A DNA stretch of 64,000 bases from Saccharofermentans sp. GTDB lineage: Bacteria; Bacillota; Clostridia; Saccharofermentanales; Saccharofermentanaceae. The notes beneath the pieces are model-generated. The model was not told where the DNA came from and did not search any database. It saw only the letters and a program-made list of their open reading frames with translations. Positions 54,068-60,992 of this stretch are shown here, piece by piece. The stretch covers positions 87,409 through 151,408 of the forward strand of contig JAILNR010000009.1 of the NCBI GenBank assembly GCA_024691325.1, read 5' to 3'. A program made the translations under genes and the position numbers. Within the stretch, counting starts at the first letter, position 1; the number at the start of each line of letters is the position of its first letter.

Positions 54068-55228
54068 ATGAGCATGTTGGAAGATATCAACAAGGTTATT
54101 AAAGAAAGATCACTTACCGGTGCAGATTATTTAAGTACCAGATCTTCGCTGTTTACTGCGTATGCAGTCGTGGGAATCTGTCTTATGGTTCCGGCCTTTG
54201 CCGGAGATATGAGTGCTTTGGTATTATCGATGCTCGTGTCTATGGGTGTAAGCCTTGCTATGGTCTTGCTTTGGACTTTCACTTTCAGATTTTTTGAGAA
54301 TCCCGATATGCTTCCTGTTGATGTTGTGTTGAATCTTCTGCCCGCGGTAATCGCAGGTATTTTCCTAAGTGACAAGATATCTTTGGAAGGACTTGTATTT
54401 ATCAGTGGCGGACTTACATGTTTTGCAATCACATCATCCGAGAAGATTAAGAAGAGCAAGCTTACTGAGAAGGGTTTTAAGGAGGTTGGTTTTCTTAACG
54501 GAGAATTTGTAAAGGCGAATGACTTTATTATTGTTGACCCGTCTTCCGAGGTTTTTGTTCCGCTTACGCTCGCTTTGTTGACATCTTATATAAGCATTGT
54601 AGCCGTTGCTATATTGCAAAAGATGACAGGAGTTTCAAGTAAGGGACTTAGAGTGTTTATTGCTTCGGTTTTGCTTATGTTTATCTCATTTGCCGTAAGT
54701 AAGATCAGGGGGAAGGATTTTATCATCTCGTCTAAGAATTTAAGCGATCCGACAAGACTTCCCACAGTAAGCTACACGGCTTTAAGAAGTTTTCTTCTGA
54801 GGAGACTTAGATTCATTATCAGCTTTGTTCTAATTGCCGCAGGGTGTCTTGCCTGTGATTATATTAACAGCAATTTCAATCTGGGGTTTCCCTATATGAA
54901 GCATGTGCTTTCTATCCTTTTGGTTTTTTCATTTGCTTTTATCAGAGGTCGTAACTCTCACCACAAGGTTCAGTTTACGCTCGAGCTTGGAATAATCCTT
55001 GCAGTATGTGTTACGAGATGCACTGATATCGAGAATGCTATTAAACTGACTTTGGCAGGTGTTTTTGCAGATACTGTCATTAATGGTCTGCTGTATACAC
55101 ATAACAGACGTCTTATCATGTCATCGAGGAGCAGATATGTTGCAGGTCTTCCTTTGGAATTAATGTCAGTTTCCATTATTGTTATGGTGTTTGAAATCTT
55201 GTTGGAATACGGAGAACTTGTGTTATAA
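54068..55228 (+). CDS. Multi-pass membrane protein, possible RnfE-RnfA tandem
   Basis: A 386-residue protein with about ten or more helices, in the position where rnfE and rnfA usually follow rnfG. Its length is almost exactly twice that of one RnfA/E protein. The end 'VAGLPLELMSVSIIVMVFEI' resembles the RnfA/E ending GxPIxLITAGxxALAF. The first half also has an RnfE-like hydrophobic pattern. No decisive motif is seen, so it is annotated as unknown with this hypothesis. Its stop overlaps the tRNA promoter. Confidence 0.55.
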   Translation: MSMLEDINKVIKERSLTGADYLSTRSSLFTAYAVVGICLMVPAFAGDMSALVLSMLVSMGVSLAMVLLWTFTFRFFENPDMLPVDVVLNLLPAVIAGIFLSDKISLEGLVFISGGLTCFAITSSEKIKKSKLTEKGFKEVGFLNGEFVKANDFIIVDPSSEVFVPLTLALLTSYISIVAVAILQKMTGVSSKGLRVFIASVLLMFISFAVSKIRGKDFIISSKNLSDPTRLPTVSYTALRSFLLRRLRFIISFVLIAAGCLACDYINSNFNLGFPYMKHVLSILLVFSFAFIRGRNSHHKVQFTLELGIILAVCVTRCTDIENAIKLTLAGVFADTVINGLLYTHNRRLIMSSRSRYVAGLPLELMSVSIIVMVFEILLEYGELVL

Positions 55229-55229
55229 T
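55202..55229 (+). promoter_or_regulatory. tRNA-Arg promoter inside the end of the preceding gene
   Basis: TTGGAA (55202-55207), a 16-base spacer and a perfect TATAAT (55224-55229). The -10 box contains the stop codon of the upstream gene, and the tRNA starts ten bases later. Confidence 0.75.
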
Positions 55230-55238
55230 TTTCTGTAC

Positions 55239-55315
55239 GATTGTGTAGCTCAGCTGGATAGAGCGTCCGCCTCCTAAGCGGAAGGCCAGCGGTTCGAATC
55301 CGCTCACGATCACCA
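55239..55315 (+). tRNA. tRNA-Arg (anticodon CCU)
   Basis: A 77-base cloverleaf. The acceptor stem GATTGTG/CACGATC has one G-U pair. The D-arm is TAGCTCAGCTGGATAGAGC, the anticodon stem TCCGC/GCGGA has loop CTCCTAA, the T-arm is AGCGG-TTCGAAT-CCGCT, and CCA is encoded. It reads the rare arginine codon AGG. It is the likely integration target of the element that follows. Confidence 0.96.
55280..55315 (+). other. Candidate attachment site at the tRNA 3' end
   Basis: The integrase gene starts its 3' end 79 bases from the tRNA, and everything to the right looks like mobile-element DNA. Tyrosine integrases usually recombine in the 3' half of tRNA genes. No second copy of this stretch occurs in the window, so the other end lies beyond 64000. 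Confidence 0.4.
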
Positions 55316-55323
55316 ATAAAATC

Positions 55324-55357
55324 AGGGGTTTTCGGGTTCCGGCCGACCCCTTTTTTT
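55324..55357 (+). terminator. Terminator after tRNA-Arg
   Basis: AGGGGT and ACCCCT enclose a partly paired inner region and are followed by seven T residues, starting nine bases after the tRNA. Confidence 0.85.
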
Positions 55358-55393
55358 ATGGTTGAAATTCACGAAAAATGGTTGAAAAATCAT

Positions 55394-56626
55394 TTATGCG
55401 ACTCCAAACAGTTTTTTTCTGACATCTTCAACCGTTCTTTCATCACCGAACGAATAGTTCTTCTCGTTGGTCTGCATATTATGACCAAGCACATAACACC
55501 GTTGATTAGCATCAACTCCGGCTTTTATGAGTCTTGCGTTAAAAGCAACTCTGAAAGCATGGTTATTGCTGATATTTATGCCCAACGAGGCACACCTGCG
55601 TCTTAAATAGTATTCATAGGAATCCTTTAAGACCGGTTTGCCGTTCGGATGATGGAATAAGTACTCTGACTTACCCGGCAGTTTGAGAGCTATTTCCAAA
55701 GCTTTTTGGCATTCCTTGGTGATCGGTATCTTTCTGCCACCCCTCGGATTAGCTCTTTCGTTTTTGGTGTAATCGACTTCTTTAAAGCGGTTTTTCTTGC
55801 CTGAAGCGGTCTTCGGTTCTTTGAGTTGTTGACGGTGAACATAGATGTAGCCGTCACGAACATCATCTTTTCTCAATGCAGGCAGCTCTCCGGCACGCAT
55901 TCCTGTTTCGATCGCTACCAGCATTACCGCCGCATGAGGATTATTGGAATCCTTCAGACCATATTCCCGTAATTTTTCGATGTCTTCTTCAGAGAAAGAC
56001 CGTTCCTCGTTGGTTTTGGTCTTCAGATTACAAAACTTAAAGTAGTCTTCAACCAAAATATCCTGCGCGGGATTATCAAAACAGAGTTTTCTGCGGATTC
56101 CGAATGTATATACCGCTTTTATCAACTGGAGCATTTTCTTCAATGCTTCCTTTTTGGGATTCCGCTTAAGGAAATCGCACATCAACCATTCTCGGAGTTC
56201 GTCTTCGGATATAAGCACAAAGCTTTTGTTCCTGATCTTCTTGCTGAGAAACCCGTTGATACGCCGATATTCTCTTAAGGTCAACTCTGATCTGCCGTAA
56301 GACCGCTTGGATTTGATGTATGCTTCAAACAAATCATCGTAGGTCTTGGGAATGTCTTCCATATCCCTGTAGAAACCATATAAGAAGTCGTACAATTTGT
56401 CTTCTGTCGGTTTTTGCACCACCTTTCTCTTGCCGTTAACAATTATGTGAGTGTACCAGTAACCTTCGCGACTCTTGCCTTTTGCATGCAAAGGAGAGAT
56501 CTTGAATTTGTGATGTTCGCCCACATATATCCTTTTTGCCTCAGTTTTTGCATTACTCATCGTAATTAACCTTGAGACAATCTCGGGGTTGCTTTTTAAT
56601 AATATCATCATTTCCTCATCAGTCAT
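55394..56626 (-). CDS. Tyrosine recombinase/integrase
   Basis: Site-specific integrase of 410 residues. An N-terminal arm-binding region ('EGYWYTHIIVNGKRKVVQKP') is followed by a core-binding (SAM-like) domain and the catalytic domain. That domain has Arg in 'ETGMRAGELPALRKDDV' near residue 242, the H-x-x-R box in 'NHAFRVAFNARL' near 355 and Tyr in 'NEKNYSFGDERT' near 390. No clear ribosome-binding site at ATG 56626; an internal ATG at 56608 is possible. It points toward the tRNA target. Confidence 0.92.
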   Translation of the reverse strand: MTDEEMMILLKSNPEIVSRLITMSNAKTEAKRIYVGEHHKFKISPLHAKGKSREGYWYTHIIVNGKRKVVQKPTEDKLYDFLYGFYRDMEDIPKTYDDLFEAYIKSKRSYGRSELTLREYRRINGFLSKKIRNKSFVLISEDELREWLMCDFLKRNPKKEALKKMLQLIKAVYTFGIRRKLCFDNPAQDILVEDYFKFCNLKTKTNEERSFSEEDIEKLREYGLKDSNNPHAAVMLVAIETGMRAGELPALRKDDVRDGYIYVHRQQLKEPKTASGKKNRFKEVDYTKNERANPRGGRKIPITKECQKALEIALKLPGKSEYLFHHPNGKPVLKDSYEYYLRRRCASLGINISNNHAFRVAFNARLIKAGVDANQRCYVLGHNMQTNEKNYSFGDERTVEDVRKKLFGVA

Positions 56627-56695
56627 CTTGATATTATTAGCCGCGTCTCACAAATCCGACCTTCTCCTTTCCTGCAATTTATTGAATCAACGAGC

Positions 56696-57910
56696 TTAGG
56701 AAATACCGTCTTTTAAGCCGTTTTTTATGCCGTTTCCCAACTCGCGGGCGGCTTCGCTCATGTTTTTACGGAATTTATCTGCCAGATCACGGCTTGAGAA
56801 GCCGCCCGCGACCGTTTCGTATAATCCGGCTGCATTTCTGTAAACGACACGGTATTTCCCGTCCTCGTTATCAGGGATAACTCGGTACAGACGAGAGTCT
56901 TTCTCATCCAATCCTTTCTGCATACGCTTAATCTCTTCGTTAACGTCTTTGGAAGGATATTCCGGTGTCTCGTCCGGCACGTTGATACCGAATATTCTCA
57001 TAAGGCGAGCCCCGGCCTTGCGGGTGATCTCTTCAAGTTTTTCCTTGAGACTGATTACATAAGCCTTGTACTGTTCAAGGTCTTCTTTGAGTTTTTGTAT
57101 GATGCTTTCTTTTATTGTCAGTTCTTGCTTTAAGGCTTTGTTTTCGGCAAGCAGTTTTTTATAGTCTTCTGCCAATTCCTTCATGTGAGCCTGCTTGTAC
57201 TCTTGTGAGCTGAGGCCATGTTTGGGCGGATTGAGTTTTCTTTCAGCCTTTTCTTCCTCTGTCAGCATGTCATAGGTGCGGCAGTCTTTTATGTCGTACC
57301 CCAGTTCTTGCATCTTAATCGGGTAATTCTTATGAATGTAGTGAAAGAATTTAGTTGTAACTTCGCCTTTGGCGTTGAAAAACGGAATGCCGTTCTTGTC
57401 GATGGAAGGGATTAGAACAATGCTATGTGTATGAGCAGACAATCCACCGAATTCATCGTGATGCTGAACCGCTTCAATGATCCGCCAATTCGGATTCCAG
57501 TTATGAATCAGGTCTGTCATGACCTTATGTCCGTCATTTAAGAATTTGACTTTATCCTCATACGAAAGAGTTTGCATATATGTCATTGAAGGCTTTTCTA
57601 TGATGGATATAACCGACACAGTATCACTTCTGACGGATTTGTTTCCAACCGCATGACGCTGCTCATTTACCCGGTCGATCTCTTTCTGCACAATTCCAAC
57701 AACATCATCCTGAGACGAGCCTTCCATCCACACATTCTTGTTTGTCATGGATTTATCAATTGTTTTATCTCGTCCGATTCTTTCATCGTTCATTTCGTTC
57801 CATGCTTTATCAATAGGACAGGTTTTGGATTTCTTTCCTGACTTACTATTCTTTACTTTTGATGGATTGAGACTGCATTTCATTACGGGGATTCCGACAT
57901 TAAAACTCAT
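56696..57910 (-). CDS. MobV-type relaxase (Mob/Pre)
   Basis: A 404-residue DNA-nicking protein that starts transfer at oriT. The metal-binding motif of the MobV/Pre family is visible in 'VQHHDEFGGLSAHTHSIVLI' (near residue 147): HxDE followed by HxH. From about residue 240 to 300 there is a coiled coil ('EDYKKLLAENKALKQELTIK'). AAGGAG at eight bases from ATG 57910 supports the start. The candidate oriT lies just upstream, as expected for the family. Confidence 0.85.
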   Translation of the reverse strand: MSFNVGIPVMKCSLNPSKVKNSKSGKKSKTCPIDKAWNEMNDERIGRDKTIDKSMTNKNVWMEGSSQDDVVGIVQKEIDRVNEQRHAVGNKSVRSDTVSVISIIEKPSMTYMQTLSYEDKVKFLNDGHKVMTDLIHNWNPNWRIIEAVQHHDEFGGLSAHTHSIVLIPSIDKNGIPFFNAKGEVTTKFFHYIHKNYPIKMQELGYDIKDCRTYDMLTEEEKAERKLNPPKHGLSSQEYKQAHMKELAEDYKKLLAENKALKQELTIKESIIQKLKEDLEQYKAYVISLKEKLEEITRKAGARLMRIFGINVPDETPEYPSKDVNEEIKRMQKGLDEKDSRLYRVIPDNEDGKYRVVYRNAAGLYETVAGGFSSRDLADKFRKNMSEAARELGNGIKNGLKDGIS

Positions 57911-57961
57911 AATTATCTCCTTGGGGACAGCACAGGGCGAAGCCCGCCTAATTTATTAGGT

Positions 57962-58125
57962 ATAAGTCCTTAGACTTATCTTCGTGCATACGCACTCGAT
58001 AAGTCTCAGGACGCCTGCCGGCAGCTCTCGCAGAGCGATTCTTTTCAGAAGGAACTCCTTGTCGGAGAGACTACTTCCTCAGACGGTGAGGAAGCGAACC
58101 GGGCATCCGCACATTCGTACGGATG
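57962..58125. other. Candidate oriT: cluster of inverted repeats
   Basis: Between mob and the coupling-protein gene lie several dyads: GACTTATC (57973-57980) and GATAAGTC (57998-58005) enclosing GTGC-ATAC-GCAC; a nearby extra ATAAGTC at 57962; CTGCCGGCAG (58015-58024); CTTCCTCA/TGAGGAAG (58074-58094); and CATCCG/CGGATG (58104-58125). Such a cluster directly upstream of a relaxase gene is typical of transfer origins. The nick site is not identified. Confidence 0.55.
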
Positions 58126-58134
58126 AATTGAGAA

Positions 58135-59754
58135 TCAGTATGACGTGCTCTCATCGTGGAGCTCGGCATTCAGCTTCTCAATTTCTGCTGATTTATCGTT
58201 AAGCATGGGAATTGTAAAATACGGAGCTTTCTTAACGATAAACCAGTCTCCTCTTGCGAATACCAGTAATTTGTTATCTCTGGACAAATTCTGGATATCC
58301 GCAACGTCCACTGCGGGGCGGTATTCTTGCGAACTGCTTCTTGTAGAAGAAGCAGAACTGCCCCTTGTGGTCGTCGATGTTTTTCTTTCCGAAAAAACAC
58401 CGGTCCTCTTTGATATTGCTTCGCAAGTGGGAAGGTCGTTGGAACCAAAGACAATAGTAGTTTTGCAGCAGTCTTTGATGGCGCGTGTCATATCACGGCC
58501 ATATGTAGTGTCCAACTGACCTTCAGATTGAATAACAAGGCTGACTTGTATGCCTTTTGATCTGCCTCTGGCCAAAACATCGCCCAGAATCGGCAGCTTG
58601 CCGATAGAGCCGGCTTCATCAATAAGCACCCAGATAGGACGCTTATTGGAACGTCTGGCCTCATCTTGAGACATAAGGCACTCAAGGCATGTATTTACGA
58701 TCAGACGCTGAACTGATGCCAGACGCTTTACCTCATGTTCGGGAATTGCCAAAAACACGGAAATTCCGTTAATGAGGTCAAGAGGGGAGACCTTTTTAGG
58801 GTTTGTAGAAGCAAAACAGGCTTTGACTTTATCATCATCAAATACCGCAAGGTCATTCTTGAGTGTCATTGCGACATCCTGAAAGCCGTCAGATGTCTTT
58901 CCGTCAAATTCACTGATGAGGCGCTTGATCTTACTGTGATTATCCATACGATCATCTGTTATGATCTGTGCAATCAGATCGCTTACCGGAACATTACGCA
59001 TTTCCTCAATGCATTCTCCGAATTGTTTGCCGGTAACAAAACCGTACATAAGAAAAGCCGTAAAGATGTTTTTAGCCGCATCCGAAAAGAACCGGTTATC
59101 CGCACCTGAATCCTGAATAACTGTATCCGCGATCATAGAAAACCTTTGAGATAATTCATCATCGGTTGTTTTCGACGTCAGCCCGTAGAAAATATTGAAT
59201 CCACATGAACCAAAAACAGTCGGATTTATTATCTTTATGTCGTCTCTGCCCTCATAAACACCTCTGCGCGACAGTTCCGGCTTAACATCCAAAACCAGCA
59301 TACTGCAGAGTTTTTCTTCCGAAGTTGCGAAGTTAAAATCATATATGATCGCATTCTGCATGGTGACGGATTTGCCTTCGCCCGGAGCACCGATAATGAG
59401 CTGATGTTCCGGTGAAGAGTAGAAGGGAATACCGACATAATGCCTTTTGAATCTTCCGACTGTAAGCCCGTTTGGCTGTTTTGAAAGAAATTCTTTTGAC
59501 GGAGCGCGTCTTAATGCCTTTTGTTTGCTTGGGCTTTTTTTGAAAACATCGTCCTCATATTCCGATGTATCACCGATAAAGTCATAAGCAATCTTAAATC
59601 CGGCAACTGAGACTAATAACGCTATGGCAGCAGCATATTCCCTTGAAAAGATAGGGTAATCGTAAAACGAATGCAGCACCGTTGGGCCTAAAAGATAGTA
59701 AGTGCCGCCTAAACCAACACCGATAATGGTGCTTTGAAGCATGCGATTTTTCAT
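58135..59754 (-). CDS. VirD4/TraG-like coupling ATPase
   Basis: Type IV coupling protein that brings relaxase-DNA to the transfer channel. Two N-terminal membrane helices are followed by Walker A 'GAPGEGKSVTMQNA' near residue 121 and Walker B 'PIWVLIDEAGSIGKLP' near 375; 'DVLARGRSKGIQVSLVIQSE' is also typical. 539 residues from ATG 59754, which follows AGGAGG; the track start is 69 bases earlier without one. Expression may be controlled by the leader structure upstream. Confidence 0.88.
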   Translation of the reverse strand: MKNRMLQSTIIGVGLGGTYYLLGPTVLHSFYDYPIFSREYAAAIALLVSVAGFKIAYDFIGDTSEYEDDVFKKSPSKQKALRRAPSKEFLSKQPNGLTVGRFKRHYVGIPFYSSPEHQLIIGAPGEGKSVTMQNAIIYDFNFATSEEKLCSMLVLDVKPELSRRGVYEGRDDIKIINPTVFGSCGFNIFYGLTSKTTDDELSQRFSMIADTVIQDSGADNRFFSDAAKNIFTAFLMYGFVTGKQFGECIEEMRNVPVSDLIAQIITDDRMDNHSKIKRLISEFDGKTSDGFQDVAMTLKNDLAVFDDDKVKACFASTNPKKVSPLDLINGISVFLAIPEHEVKRLASVQRLIVNTCLECLMSQDEARRSNKRPIWVLIDEAGSIGKLPILGDVLARGRSKGIQVSLVIQSEGQLDTTYGRDMTRAIKDCCKTTIVFGSNDLPTCEAISKRTGVFSERKTSTTTRGSSASSTRSSSQEYRPAVDVADIQNLSRDNKLLVFARGDWFIVKKAPYFTIPMLNDKSAEIEKLNAELHDESTSY

Positions 59755-59794
59755 GCTAATTCCTCCTGTTTGATTGAAAAATGAGTTCTTCAAT

Positions 59795-59845
59795 GTAAAA
59801 TGGAGGAGATGTAGAGCGTCCAAACTTTTACATCTCCCATTTTAC
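59795..59845 (-). promoter_or_regulatory. Long hairpin in the coupling-protein leader
   Basis: GTAAAATGGAGGAGATGTA and TACATCTCCCATTTTAC (plus-strand reading) form a 17-pair stem with a two-base bulge. On the minus strand it lies between the mini-ORF hairpin and the coupling-protein ribosome-binding site. Confidence 0.65.
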
Positions 59846-59855
59846 GATGGGGTAT

Positions 59856-59895
59856 GAAGCTTAGGTGTGTTAGCGCACATCTAGGCTTCTTTTTT
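59856..59895. terminator. Hairpin with T-tract (plus strand) / leader hairpin (minus strand)
   Basis: GAAGCTTAGGTGTG and CACATCTAGGCTTC pair over 14 bases with two wobbles and are followed by six T residues on the plus strand. On the minus strand the same hairpin overlaps the stop codon of a seven-codon ORF, giving a leader-peptide layout. Confidence 0.6.
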
Positions 59896-59904
59896 ATAGA
59901 TCAT
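59881..59904 (-). CDS. Possible seven-residue leader peptide
   Basis: ATG at 59904 to TAG at 59881 encodes 'MIYKKEA'. GGGAGGT lies six bases before the ATG, a near-perfect ribosome-binding site. The stop codon falls inside the 5' arm of the following hairpin, the classic position for ribosome-controlled attenuation. It is too short for the ORF track. Confidence 0.45.
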   Translation of the reverse strand: MIYKKEA

Positions 59905-59939
59905 AGAATCACCTCCCACAGCAGCAATTTAGTAAAACC

Positions 59940-60632
59940 TTAAGAATCCCATGCCTGAGAGTGCTTCCTGATGAGTTCTCCAAGCTTATATTGTTCTTCC
60001 GGGTATACTATCCACTCGTAGTCAGTTTGAAGAATTGCATACAAGGCTCGATACGTATAAGTTGAATCTTTCAGGACAAACCAATTGTCCTTTATGATGT
60101 CTATATATGTAAGGAGCTTGATTTCCTCAAGGTTCTTATTTGTTAATTGAATACAATCGTTAAAATGCTTTATGGTATTACCAAGCATCGCCAATTTGTC
60201 TTCTTTATCTTTGTTTTCAAGAATATTGGACAGAGTCTTTAATTGGGATATTAGATAGGGTTGTTCTGCTTCATTGTATTTCCCACGCTGTCTGCGTGAA
60301 TTGTTTATGATCATCATTTCACGTGCAAACTCAACAAAGGGCAGGATTGATTCAGGAGACCACCTGCACTTAAATCCTTCATCGCAAGATGCATTCCTAT
60401 TGAATATGGATGCCAGAACATCTTTAACGGACATATCGGTATATAACGAGAAAAAGAGCTCTTGTCCAATTTGATTTTTGGGATATATATCGTTTAGCAA
60501 GTGATGTTGTATTATTGCAGAGCCGGACAAGCGAGTAATGGAAGATTCTGCGTTTGCATAATTCTCCACAAATCGTTTGGTTTTCACATCACTAAAGACA
60601 AGTAGTTTTTGTAGTTCTTTTGATATAGGCAC
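59940..60632 (-). CDS. Unknown protein of the mobile element
   Basis: About 230 residues, helical, with no membrane segment and no motif I recognise. The N-terminus is 'PISKELQKLLVFSDVKTKRF'. I start it at GTG 60632 because TAGGAGG lies seven bases upstream; the track start at 60677 has no such site. Low GC and Asn/Lys/Ile-rich content differ from the core genes. It could be a regulator or accessory protein of the element. Confidence 0.65.
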   Translation of the reverse strand: MPISKELQKLLVFSDVKTKRFVENYANAESSITRLSGSAIIQHHLLNDIYPKNQIGQELFFSLYTDMSVKDVLASIFNRNASCDEGFKCRWSPESILPFVEFAREMMIINNSRRQRGKYNEAEQPYLISQLKTLSNILENKDKEDKLAMLGNTIKHFNDCIQLTNKNLEEIKLLTYIDIIKDNWFVLKDSTYTYRALYAILQTDYEWIVYPEEQYKLGELIRKHSQAWDS

Positions 60633-60826
60633 GAATAATCCTCCTATCATGCGAGGTCTATGCCTACTATATACCAAACATATAACATGTTCAAGTAACC
60701 TTATAAATTGGTTTCGGGTTATTGTTAAACAATATTTACAAGGTATACCTTATTTAATCTATTCTTTACCCATTAGTCCTATATCTGACACCATTGAGGC
60801 AAAAAACGCTCAAATTTAAAAGGGTG

Positions 60827-60832
60827 TATAAT
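60827..60832 (+). promoter_or_regulatory. -10 box of the structured leader
   Basis: A perfect TATAAT whose predicted start (about 60839) coincides with the first base of the long inverted repeat. No good -35 box was found. Confidence 0.5.
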
Positions 60833-60838
60833 ATACGT

Positions 60839-60981
60839 GCGACACAATTTCATATATTCAAGAGCTGCTGACGTTGGTAAAAACGTCGGCTTCTTCGTTC
60901 AGCTCTTGAATGAATTGTGTCGCAACAATCGAGGCTGGCGTTTTTCGGTGCGGTAGCTTCGGTTGCCGCACTTTTTATTTG
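60839..60981 (+). ncRNA. Structured leader or small RNA with terminal intrinsic terminator
   Basis: An arm GCGACACAATT...ATTCAAGAGCTG (60839-60867) pairs with CAGCTCTTGAATGAATTGTGTCGC (60900-60923), about 23 pairs with one bulge. It encloses an inner hairpin, CTGACGTT/AACGTCGG. A terminator GTGCGGTAGC-TTCG-GTTGCCGCAC-TTTTT (60948-60976) follows, ending just before the lipoprotein ribosome-binding site. It could be an attenuating leader or a separate RNA of about 140 bases. Confidence 0.55.
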
Positions 60982-60992
60982 GGAGGCGTTTT

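Noticed and set aside
60839-60923. Retron-type msr-msd RNA
   Set aside because: The paired ends and nested hairpin recall retrons, but no reverse transcriptase gene lies nearby.
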